Below are positions 1-4,916 of a DNA stretch of 7,154 nt, piece by piece. The notes beneath the pieces are model-generated. The model searched no databases and was not told where the DNA came from. It saw only the letters and a program-made list of their open reading frames with translations. The first letter of the stretch is position 1, and every line of letters starts with the position of its first letter. Made by a program: the position numbers and the translations under genes. This DNA is from Phycisphaerae bacterium (GTDB taxonomy: Bacteria; Planctomycetota; Phycisphaerae; JAJVII01): assembly GCA_028706835.1 (NCBI GenBank), contig JAQTVL010000228.1, forward strand, positions 1 through 7,154, given 5' to 3'.

Positions 1-56
1 GGTTCGTCGAAGATCGACTGGCAGATGGCCAGCCGCACGGTGGGCGCGTCAGACAT
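1..56 (-). CDS. N-terminal fragment of an unrecognised protein (gene runs off the window)
   Basis: Only the first 18 codons are inside the window, reading MSDAPTVRLAICQSIFDE. The start is supported by a GGAG Shine-Dalgarno seven bases before the ATG at 56, lying inside the end of the preceding zinc-ribbon gene. The two genes overlap by eight bases in different frames, a typical compact phage junction that suggests translational coupling. The fragment is too short to recognise. It continues the same minus-strand late operon, so a virion or assembly role is plausible by position only. Confidence 0.6.
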   Translation of the reverse strand, partial: MSDAPTVRLAICQSIFDE

Positions 57-243
57 GCAGCAGCTCCGGCTTGACGCCCAGCTTGGCGCACAGGCACCGA
101 CCACAGATGAACAGCAGCGGCGCGCCGTTCCGCCCGCCGTACAGCGTCACCAAGTCCAGTTGCCAGTGCGGTTCATCCGGGGCTATATCCTTGCCGCAAC
201 AGGCGCAGGCGTAGTGCAGCCTGCCATCGTCTCCGTCTTGCAT
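49..243 (-). CDS. Small zinc-ribbon protein, 64 aa
   Basis: The protein has two CxxC pairs, Cys13/Cys16 (CACC) and Cys47/Cys50 (CGRC), spaced as in a treble-clef or zinc-ribbon fold. It should bind one structural zinc ion. An additional Cys15 and Cys52 lie beside the knuckles. I choose the ATG at 243 because a GGAG sits six bases before it, in the same GGAGACACC leader used by other genes here. The in-frame ATG at 255, which would add four residues (METP), lies inside that leader and has no good ribosome-binding site of its own. The gene follows a strong inverted repeat and overlaps the next start by eight bases. Its specific function is unknown; such small zinc proteins are common in phage operons and may bind nucleic acid or protein. 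An FmdB-like or other small regulator cannot be excluded. Confidence 0.7.
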   Translation of the reverse strand: MQDGDDGRLHYACACCGKDIAPDEPHWQLDLVTLYGGRNGAPLLFICGRCLCAKLGVKPELLHV

Positions 244-254
244 CGGTGTCTCCA
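241..254 (-). promoter_or_regulatory. Ribosome-binding leader deciding the start of the 64-aa gene
   Basis: The minus strand reads TGGAGACACCGATG, with GGAG six bases from the ATG at 243. It is a diverged copy of the AAGGAGACACCCGTG leader that precedes two other genes in this window. It overlaps the alternative upstream ATG at 255, which argues for 243 as the real start. Confidence 0.6.
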
Positions 255-265
255 TGAGAAAGTTG

Positions 266-308
266 CCGGGCGGGGCCAGTCCCCCCGTGGAAACTGGCCC
301 CGCGCCGG
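266..308 (-). terminator. Strong GC-rich inverted repeat, possible weak or leaky terminator
   Basis: GCGGGGCCAGT at 270-280 is perfectly complementary to ACTGGCCCCGC at 293-303, an 11-bp stem with a 12-base loop. After a one-base bulge (304) the stem continues with CCGG at 266-269 pairing with 305-308. In the direction of transcription the stem is followed by AACTTTCTC, only a short U-rich stretch, so it is not a textbook intrinsic terminator. It lies between the gene after the capsid gene and the 64-aa zinc-ribbon gene, 12 bases before the latter's Shine-Dalgarno. It could attenuate transcription, mark a processing site or modulate translation. Confidence 0.5.
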
Positions 309-321
309 GCTTGGGTTGCGA

Positions 322-338
322 GCCGCTATTACAGCGGC
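322..338 (-). other. Small hairpin over the stop codon of the 181-aa gene
   Basis: GCCGCT (322-327) pairs with AGCGGC (333-338) around a five-base loop that contains most of the TAA stop of the gene ending at 329. It is directly upstream, in transcription order, of the larger inverted repeat at 266-308. The stem is only six base pairs and may be chance in GC-rich DNA. Confidence 0.3.
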
Positions 339-874
339 ACGATGGTCACAGCGGTAACGGTCGCGGTCAGCGTGCTGCCGGCCTGGTCCTTGCTCGCCAG
401 GTGGCTGTCGAGAACCCTGCCGAAGCAGGTCACGACGGCCCGGCTGTCCAGCACGGCGGTCGTGGTCCAGTCGGCCGACCAACTGATGCCGTCGCCCTGG
501 GCCACGGCCTGGTCGGCCGAGGTCAGGGCGGTCGTCGCCATGCCCTTCTCCAGCACCTCGACGAAGCCGTAGCAGTTGGCGCTGGTGGCCGTGCCACGGA
601 ACACGCACGTCGGCCGGTAGAGGGACGACAGGGATGAGTCCGTGGTGACGTTGTTGGCGGTGTGGGTCGTGTCCGTGCCGGACACATACGGTCCGCCGAT
701 AGCGCCCGCTATCGGGGTAAGGCCAGTCGAACCAGCATTGTACTTGCTGTACCGATATCGCTTGCCGCTGGTTTGGTCCTGAGTCTCGTAGCCCAGGTCG
801 TGATTCTGAGTGCTGCTCCACGTTTCGATGGCCTGCAAGACAGGCCGGGTGAGGTTGCGAGTGTTGACTGCCAT
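329..874 (-). CDS. Probable accessory head (decoration or stabilisation) protein, 181 aa
   Basis: This protein is encoded directly after the probable major capsid protein. It is rich in Thr, Ser, Ala, Gly and Val, with alternating short segments that suggest a beta-sheet fold. It has no signal peptide, no membrane segment and no motif of an enzyme I know. The ATG at 874 has a strong GGGGGA six bases upstream, and the leader TGGGGGATTT is shared exactly with the capsid gene, suggesting both are translated at high level. A head decoration protein is the usual occupant of this position in tailed phages, but scaffold-capsid-decoration order is the only real argument. A head-fibre or other virion protein is equally compatible. 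The C-terminal third (about residues 130-181) has repeated short Val/Thr strands. The gene is bracketed by two GC-rich hairpins, which may set its dosage relative to its neighbours. Confidence 0.5.
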   Translation of the reverse strand: MAVNTRNLTRPVLQAIETWSSTQNHDLGYETQDQTSGKRYRYSKYNAGSTGLTPIAGAIGGPYVSGTDTTHTANNVTTDSSLSSLYRPTCVFRGTATSANCYGFVEVLEKGMATTALTSADQAVAQGDGISWSADWTTTAVLDSRAVVTCFGRVLDSHLASKDQAGSTLTATVTAVTIVPL

Positions 875-887
875 TGCAAATCCCCCA
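872..887 (-). promoter_or_regulatory. Strong ribosome-binding leader, copy 2 of the TGGGGGATTT type
   Basis: The minus strand has TGGGGGATTT (878-887), then six bases between the GGGGGA core and the ATG at 874. The same ten bases precede the capsid start at 2144, also followed by ATGGC. The copy decides the start of the 181-aa gene and suggests duplicated or convergent high-strength initiation for abundant virion proteins. Confidence 0.6.
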
Positions 888-896
888 TTCAGTTAT

Positions 897-946
897 CTCG
901 GCTGCCCGGCGGGGGCTTGGTTGCCCGCCGCCGGGGTTATGCCGAG
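897..946 (-). other. Long two-part hairpin between capsid gene and the next gene
   Basis: CCCGGCGGGGGC (905-916) pairs with GCCCGCCGCCGGG (923-935) with one bulged base and a six-base loop. An outer stem adds CTCGGC (897-902) with GCCGAG (941-946) across a small internal loop. In the transcribed direction the structure is followed by AUAACUGAAUGGGGGA, so no U-tract is present and intrinsic termination is unlikely. It occupies about half of the 100-base gap between the capsid stop and the next start. Plausible roles are mRNA stabilisation of the capsid message, an RNase processing site, or a pause. These roles are inference; the pairing itself is visible. Confidence 0.55.
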
Positions 947-974
947 TAGGTTAAGGTGAATGCTTCAGCCCCCA

Positions 975-2144
975 TTAGGCCGAGGCGGTGATCGTGTCAG
1001 GGTTGGCCGGGATGTTGTACAGCACGCCCTGGATGCGGCGGCTGCCGCCGACGAACGGGGTCCAGCGCAGCCAGATGTTGGCCTGGTAGAAGCGCTGGCC
1101 GTCCTTGGGCTCCGGGGCCTTCCAGCCTTCGACGGCGAAGTACTGGTCGCTCTTGATGCTCGCGCCCAGGTCGGACAGGGCCAGGCGGTACATGGCCTCG
1201 GTGGAGGCGGTAGCGCCATACGGAACCTGGATAGCGCCGTCGTAGATGACGGGCTTGCCGTTGAAGGCCACGGCGTCGATGCCCGCGTCGTACAAGTCCT
1301 GCTGGCCGGCGCGGAGGCCGCTGTTGGCCACGCCGTCGGCATAGGCGGCGCGGAGGTAATACTGGTACGCGCCCGTGGTGCAGGCCCACACCACGTCATC
1401 GGTAGCTTCCTCGAAGCTGCCCATGTACACGTTGAACGCCTGCATCTTGCGGAGCAGGGCCAGCGGCCGGTCAAGCTCGCCGCCGCCGCCGACGCTGGTG
1501 CAAGCGCTGTACTGGTTGGCCCAGCCGGTGTCCACGTCGGGCTCGATGCCGCCGATGTCGTTGCCCGCCTGGGTCACGGAAACCAGATAGTTCAGCCCGT
1601 TGGGGCTGGACGAGGGCGCGCTGGAGTGGCCCAGCATCATGTAGTTCATGTCGCGGATGGCCGACTTCTGCGCGATCTCCAAGTGGCTGGTGAGCAGGCT
1701 GATGAGCCGCCCGCCGTTCTTGTTGTCCATCACGGCTTCCTCGGGGATGCCGATGGGCAGCACGTACCGGACCCAGGAGTAGGCCCAGGTCTTGCCGGGC
1801 GACATGAACTGCGGCGTGATCTGCGCCATGCGGCCCACGTTGGAGCCGGTGGCGGTGGTGAAGCTGACGGCCCCGCTGAACTGGTAGCCGCCGTCGTTGA
1901 AGCGGATGCCCTTGCCGCTGGTCTTGCGGATGTTGCCGTAGCGGGTCAGGTCGCCCAGCGTGGCGGCCTTGCCGAACGCCTTGAAGTTCATGTACCGCAG
2001 AAACGGCGTGCTGGTGAAGGCCGCGTGGCGCAGGGCGGGCAGGTACTGCTCCGTGGTGAACGTGAGCAGTTGCGTGTTCTTGAAGGAACTGGCTGTCCCG
2101 GTATAGACAGTCGGTTCGGAAGCGAGTGTGGTCGAAGTCGCCAT
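975..2144 (-). CDS. Probable major capsid protein (HK97-fold type), 389 aa
   Basis: The protein of 389 residues fits the usual length of an HK97-fold shell protein and directly follows the probable scaffold gene. It has no transmembrane or signal segment. Around residues 198-205 is a GGIEPDVDTGWANQ stretch that recalls the GGI...W.N segment seen in several phage capsid families. Near residue 285 an AFNGKPVIYDGAI segment resembles the conserved strand of the capsid A-domain region. The N-terminus (about 1-60) contains short helices, and the C-terminus ends in a beta-rich stretch. I prefer the ATG at 2144, seven bases after a GGGGGA core, over an in-frame TTG at 2159 that lies inside this Shine-Dalgarno. 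Family membership rests on segment resemblance and gene order, not on an alignment I could run. It forms the icosahedral shell and would be the most abundant virion protein. Confidence 0.75.
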   Translation of the reverse strand: MATSTTLASEPTVYTGTASSFKNTQLLTFTTEQYLPALRHAAFTSTPFLRYMNFKAFGKAATLGDLTRYGNIRKTSGKGIRFNDGGYQFSGAVSFTTATGSNVGRMAQITPQFMSPGKTWAYSWVRYVLPIGIPEEAVMDNKNGGRLISLLTSHLEIAQKSAIRDMNYMMLGHSSAPSSSPNGLNYLVSVTQAGNDIGGIEPDVDTGWANQYSACTSVGGGGELDRPLALLRKMQAFNVYMGSFEEATDDVVWACTTGAYQYYLRAAYADGVANSGLRAGQQDLYDAGIDAVAFNGKPVIYDGAIQVPYGATASTEAMYRLALSDLGASIKSDQYFAVEGWKAPEPKDGQRFYQANIWLRWTPFVGGSRRIQGVLYNIPANPDTITASA

Positions 2145-2158
2145 AGGTAAATCCCCCA
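2142..2158 (-). promoter_or_regulatory. Strong ribosome-binding leader of the capsid gene, copy 1 of the TGGGGGATTT type
   Basis: TGGGGGATTT occupies 2149-2158, with seven bases between the GGGGGA core and the ATG at 2144. The same ten bases precede the 181-aa gene. A near copy with one G fewer (CGATTGGGGATT, 2206-2217) lies inside the last codons of the preceding scaffold gene and is not followed by a start codon. Confidence 0.6.
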
Positions 2159-2196
2159 ATCGGTTCTAGGTTGTGAATGCGGCGTGCGTGGATGCG

Positions 2197-3144
2197 TCAG
2201 CCCGGAATCCCCAATCGCCGGGCCTCAGCCCTCGCCACTTCCGCCAGGTCGTCCATGTTCTTCACTTCCGGCAGGCGCGGGGCGGCTGCCCGTCGCGGCG
2301 GGGTGCCGAGACTGGACGCCACGGCCTCCCGGCGAATCTTGGCCGGGTTGGGCGGGGCGGGTTCGGATTTGGGCGCGGGCGCGCTCGTGAGGCCGTTGTC
2401 CAGCATGGCCATTTGCAGGGCGCGCTGGTAGCTGCGGACCTCGCCGCTGGCTTTCAGGGCTTGTGCATCCTGGCACACCTTGACGTAGGTCGCCTCGTCC
2501 AACGCGGACAAGGTGGGGCCGAAGGATTCAATCGCCTTCTCGAAGTCGCGCTCGGCGCGGCTGGTCTTGACGGCGGCATCGGTCACTTCGGCCACTTCCA
2601 GAGCGCGGCGGCCGACGGTATTGACGCCCTGAACGCCCCAGCGGGCGGTGTCCCTGAGCTTGCGTAAGGAGGCGCGAGCGGTGTCGCTCAGGCCAAGCTC
2701 GGAACCGAGGGTATCAAGTTCGGCGTCGGTCACGTCTGCGGGCATGTCACCCAGCAGGGCCTCGGCGGCTGTCGGCGTAGCGGGTTTGGGCGGCACAGCG
2801 GACCCGTCAGGGTCGGCATCCTCGCCGCCACCGTCGCCGGCAGCTCCACCTTTTGAGGCGTTCAACTGCTCTACCAGGTCTGCCAGCACAGCTTCGCGCT
2901 GCTCTGCGTTGAAGCTATTCCAGTGCGCCGCCAGGGCCGGTCGCATCTGCGACAGGATGGCGGGCGCGGGTTTTTCGGGTTCGCTCTGCGCCGTCTCAGC
3001 GGTCGCGGCCGGGGCTTCAGGGTCGGCGGTGTTGTCGGGCGCGGCCGGTTCGTTGGCCGCCTGCGCCGCCGGGTCGTTGGCGTCCGGGGCCACTTCCAAG
3101 GGCGGCGTCTGCGCAGCTTCCAACTCGGTGTCGGCTTCGGGCAC
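2197..3144 (-). CDS. Probable capsid scaffolding protein, 315 aa
   Basis: It lies immediately before the capsid gene, the standard place for a scaffold. Residues 1-60 are an acidic, Ala/Pro/Glu-rich disordered stretch. Residues 63-97 form a likely helix (HWNSFNAEQREAVLADLVEQ), followed by a Gly/Asp linker at about 99-115. Residues 130-255 are mostly charged helices. The C-terminal region (about 256-315) is Pro-rich and basic (KIRRE, PPRR), with a final Arg/Ala helix. An acidic helical body with a basic C-terminal segment is characteristic of scaffolds, whose basic end often contacts the shell protein. The start is the GTG at 3144, six bases after AAGGAG. Upstream in-frame codons to 3246 lie within the preceding gene and are rejected. 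No protease motif (such as a Ser-His pair typical of prohead protease) is evident. A head-maturation or tape-like role is less likely. Confidence 0.65.
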   Translation of the reverse strand: MPEADTELEAAQTPPLEVAPDANDPAAQAANEPAAPDNTADPEAPAATAETAQSEPEKPAPAILSQMRPALAAHWNSFNAEQREAVLADLVEQLNASKGGAAGDGGGEDADPDGSAVPPKPATPTAAEALLGDMPADVTDAELDTLGSELGLSDTARASLRKLRDTARWGVQGVNTVGRRALEVAEVTDAAVKTSRAERDFEKAIESFGPTLSALDEATYVKVCQDAQALKASGEVRSYQRALQMAMLDNGLTSAPAPKSEPAPPNPAKIRREAVASSLGTPPRRAAAPRLPEVKNMDDLAEVARAEARRLGIPG

Positions 3145-3158
3145 GGGTGTCTCCTTAG
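3141..3158 (-). repeat. 18-bp repeated translation leader, copy A (scaffold start)
   Basis: The minus-strand sequence CTAAGGAGACACCCGTGC is identical to that at 3748-3765. It contains the TAA stop of the upstream gene, overlapping an AAGGAG Shine-Dalgarno, a six-base spacer and the GTG start, so each copy is a complete stop-and-restart cassette. Confidence 0.8.
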
Positions 3159-3751
3159 AAACTAGCGTTGGCTTCGGCCGCCGACGGCAGGCGCGGCGGT
3201 TGCGGGTAGTGCTGGCGAATGATGTCCGCCAACTGGTGTTCGGCATCGGGGCGTACGCCGCCGTCGGGTGTGACGGTGCAGATCATGTACCGCACCGCCT
3301 CCTTGGCGGCCGTATGCGCGCTCTTGGCGGAGTTCGGCAATATGTACTTCTGCCACGTCAGCAGGCCAATGTGGACAAGGGCGGCGCGGGCCATGTCGCG
3401 CGGGGCATACGACGGGCTGCTCGTATCCAACAGCGCCCCGTAGGCCCGCACGTCCAACCACGATGCACTATGCGGCCACGCCTCGATCTTCTTCGCGCAC
3501 TCGATGGCGTCTTCGTCATCGGGGTCATGCACGGCGGCAACGGCACGGACCATCCAGCAATGAAACAGGGTTCGCACGAGTTTGCGGCGGGCGTCGGAAT
3601 CTGGCCTGCCGGAAGCCAAGGCCAATAGCGATACCATCAGTTCGGGTCGATCTTCCTGCCAGACCTGTTCCAGCGTCTTGCCGTCCGCCGCGGCGCAGTA
3701 GTTGGCGCACATGCCGAGATCGCCAAGTTGAGCGGCAAGCTCTCCATGCAC
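3155..3751 (-). CDS. Unrecognised 198-aa protein of the head module
   Basis: I do not recognise this protein. It is largely helical and charged, with a notable stretch HCWMVRAVAAVHDPDDEDA around residues 64-82 and conserved-looking aromatic residues. It has four Cys (two near the N-terminus, at about residues 15 and 19), but no clear zinc-binding pattern, no signal peptide and no membrane segment. The start is the GTG at 3751, six bases after AAGGAG; an ATG at 3747 is in another frame. It follows the zinc-ribbon gene with a gap of ten bases and precedes the scaffold gene with ten bases. Being between portal-linked small genes and the scaffold, it may be an assembly or virion-associated protein, or an accessory gene inserted in the module. 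Sequence alone does not decide. Confidence 0.7.
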   Translation of the reverse strand: MHGELAAQLGDLGMCANYCAAADGKTLEQVWQEDRPELMVSLLALASGRPDSDARRKLVRTLFHCWMVRAVAAVHDPDDEDAIECAKKIEAWPHSASWLDVRAYGALLDTSSPSYAPRDMARAALVHIGLLTWQKYILPNSAKSAHTAAKEAVRYMICTVTPDGGVRPDAEHQLADIIRQHYPQPPRLPSAAEANASF

Positions 3752-3765
3752 GGGTGTCTCCTTAG
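3748..3765 (-). repeat. 18-bp repeated translation leader, copy B (198-aa gene start)
   Basis: It is identical to 3141-3158 over 18 bases, again spanning the previous stop TAA, the AAGGAG and a GTG start at 3751. Flanking sequence differs, so it is a short duplicated initiation cassette rather than a gene duplication. Confidence 0.8.
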
Positions 3766-4124
3766 TCGGTAACGATGCGGCCGATGGACGTGTCGGCCAG
3801 CTTCTCGACGTGCGGCGGCGGGGGCTTGTGGCCTACGTCGATGAGGCCGAGTTCCTTGTTGGCGCGGTGATAATCAGATAGGGAACCCAGGAACCGCCCG
3901 TGAATGTATGAATAGTGCCGCTTGAATGGCCTGCCCTTGGCGAAGGCGCAGTCGGTCGGCGGCACTACAGGCTCGTGCGGCTCCGGTTCAGGCGGTTCGG
4001 GCCGCAGCACGAAGTCCTTGTTGCACTGGCCGCACTTGCCGCCGAAATGATTGGCGTTGTGCGGCTCAAACAGGCGCGGGCCTCCGCAGCGCGGGCAGAC
4101 CCACCACATAGCGGGTGCGGTCAT
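3762..4124 (-). CDS. Zinc-ribbon protein, 120 aa
   Basis: The N-terminus has CPRC (Cys10, Cys13) and CGQC (Cys31, Cys34), a four-cysteine zinc ribbon. The middle (about 43-57) is a Pro/Glu-rich linker with alternating PEPP-type residues. The C-terminal third includes GRFLGSLSDYHRANKELG and GLIDVGHK (about residues 76-100), a pattern I have seen in small phage FmdB-like zinc proteins, though I cannot verify it. No signal or membrane segment is present. The ATG at 4124 overlaps the TGA of the preceding 80-aa gene (ATGA), indicating translational coupling. The stop TAA forms part of the repeated leader of the next gene. Likely a small structural or nucleic-acid-contacting protein; no enzymatic motif is seen. 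Pairing of a zinc protein with a very basic neighbour suggests DNA-related function, but this is inference. Confidence 0.7.
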   Translation of the reverse strand: MTAPAMWWVCPRCGGPRLFEPHNANHFGGKCGQCNKDFVLRPEPPEPEPHEPVVPPTDCAFAKGRPFKRHYSYIHGRFLGSLSDYHRANKELGLIDVGHKPPPPHVEKLADTSIGRIVTD

Positions 4125-4363
4125 TTCTTCGCCTTGCCCTTCCGTTTGGCCATCATCTTCTTCCGGGCGCGGGCTATAACGGCCTGCATCGGGCTAGGCT
4201 TGCCGGGGCGGGCGACCGGGGCCGCGTCGGGGCTGTTCGCATACAGCGCCCGCATTTGCGCCTTGGCCTTGGGCATCGGCAGCAGCGCCTTGCTGTGCGG
4301 CTTGCCCGTCGCCCTGGTCACTACCTGCGCCCTGCCGTTTCGCTTCTTGAGTTCGTATGGCAT
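4121..4363 (-). CDS. Small, very basic protein, 80 aa
   Basis: The N-terminal part, MPYELKKRNGRAQVVTRA followed by TGKPHSKALLPMPKAKAQMR, resembles a short domain found in many phages and giant viruses (YxV...GKxHSKxPxxxxKAxAQxR), which I recognise by pattern only. The C-terminus ends RARKKMMAKRKGKAKK and is strongly basic, so a DNA-binding or internal-head role is possible. The ATG at 4363 has a GGAG ten bases upstream. The gene lies out of frame inside the last 170 bases of the 235-aa gene and ends in an ATGA overlap with the zinc-ribbon gene. The longer in-frame extension upstream (to 4675) is a shadow of the 235-aa gene. Because the 80-aa protein looks natural over its full length, it is probably the genuine reading of this stretch. 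Confidence 0.7.
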   Translation of the reverse strand: MPYELKKRNGRAQVVTRATGKPHSKALLPMPKAKAQMRALYANSPDAAPVARPGKPSPMQAVIARARKKMMAKRKGKAKK

Positions 4364-4901
4364 TGGGATCGTTCTCCGGTTCGTCCGGGCCGGTGTAGGG
4401 CACGCCCTCAACGCTCTTGTAGCCGGGCAGTTTCTGGCCCGAGGCGATGGCCGCCAGCGTCCCAGGGTCGTAGTTGGGCACGATGACGGAGGCGTTTTTC
4501 TCGTCGATGGGGCGGTCATCCTCGACCACCACGAAGTGAACCTCGGCCACTTCCTTGGCGCCTTGCTCGTCGATCTTGCGCAGGCGGCCGACCTGGGCGA
4601 CAATCCAGCGCTCATGCGAGATGTTCCGCTTGAACCTGAGCGGGTTGTTGGCGTCCACGCCGCCTGTGCCCACATCCACCCAAATGACGGCGGTCGCCTG
4701 CTGGGAAGTGACCGCCAGCACCTTGGCCATGCGCCGGTACGGGCTGGTGATGATGAACTTGTCGCCGACCTTCAGCTCGGCCGGATGCAGTTCCTTGGCC
4801 TGTTGGCACAGCGTCTGCCAGGCACGGTCCTCTGCCTGGCCGTCCTTCATTTCGCGGGGCGGAAGTTTCAGCGGCAGTTCGGGTGTCAGCATCTGCGTCA
4901 C
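4194..4901 (-). CDS. Unrecognised 235-aa protein after the portal
   Basis: I do not recognise it. Residues 1-40 are helical and polar; residues 43-110 are beta-rich (KVGDKFIITSPYRRMAKVLA and VIWVDVGTGG), compatible with an SH3-like or similar small barrel. Residues 115-160 form a second beta-rich segment (EVHFVVVEDDRP), and about 160-180 is a Pro/Asp/Glu-rich linker. Residues 180-235 are Gln/Gly/Ala-rich with a GPGRPP end and overlap the 80-aa gene; that tail may be a by-product of the other frame. The GTG at 4901 follows AAGGAG by five bases; an ATG at codon 4 lacks this spacing. No catalytic motif, signal or membrane segment is evident. It lies 15 bases after the portal stop and likely belongs to the head or neck module. 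If the tail is not real, the protein may end in a frameshift or read-through. Confidence 0.65.
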   Translation of the reverse strand: MTQMLTPELPLKLPPREMKDGQAEDRAWQTLCQQAKELHPAELKVGDKFIITSPYRRMAKVLAVTSQQATAVIWVDVGTGGVDANNPLRFKRNISHERWIVAQVGRLRKIDEQGAKEVAEVHFVVVEDDRPIDEKNASVIVPNYDPGTLAAIASGQKLPGYKSVEGVPYTGPDEPENDPNAIRTQEAKRQGAGSDQGDGQAAQQGAAADAQGQGANAGAVCEQPRRGPGRPPRQA

Positions 4902-4912
4902 GGCGTCTCCTT
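4899..4912 (-). promoter_or_regulatory. Ribosome-binding leader deciding a GTG start (235-aa gene)
   Basis: The minus strand reads AAGGAGACGCCGTG, with five bases between AAGGAG and the GTG at 4901. It is a diverged relative of the 18-bp leader at 3141 and 3748. It decides the GTG start over the internal ATG three codons downstream. Confidence 0.6.
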
Positions 4913-4916
4913 TGGC

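Noticed and set aside
960..2150. Plus-strand open frame of 396 codons
   Set aside because: It is antisense to the probable major capsid gene; its Ala/Gly/Val/His-rich translation is typical of a shadow frame in GC-rich DNA, and the capsid frame has a strong start and recognisable segments.
2197..3246. Longer scaffold start at 3246
   Set aside because: The first 34 residues would overlap the 198-aa gene out of frame and have unnatural Arg/Ser/Thr composition; the GTG at 3144 has an AAGGAG six bases upstream.
2648..3628. Plus-strand open frame rich in Ser/Ala/Gly
   Set aside because: It is antisense to the scaffold and 198-aa genes, and its composition follows from the Ala/Pro-rich coding strand.
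4121..4675. Longer version of the 80-aa gene starting at 4675
   Set aside because: The extra residues are antiparallel-composition shadow of the 235-aa frame (STRKTPPS-like), and the ATG at 4363 has its own Shine-Dalgarno.
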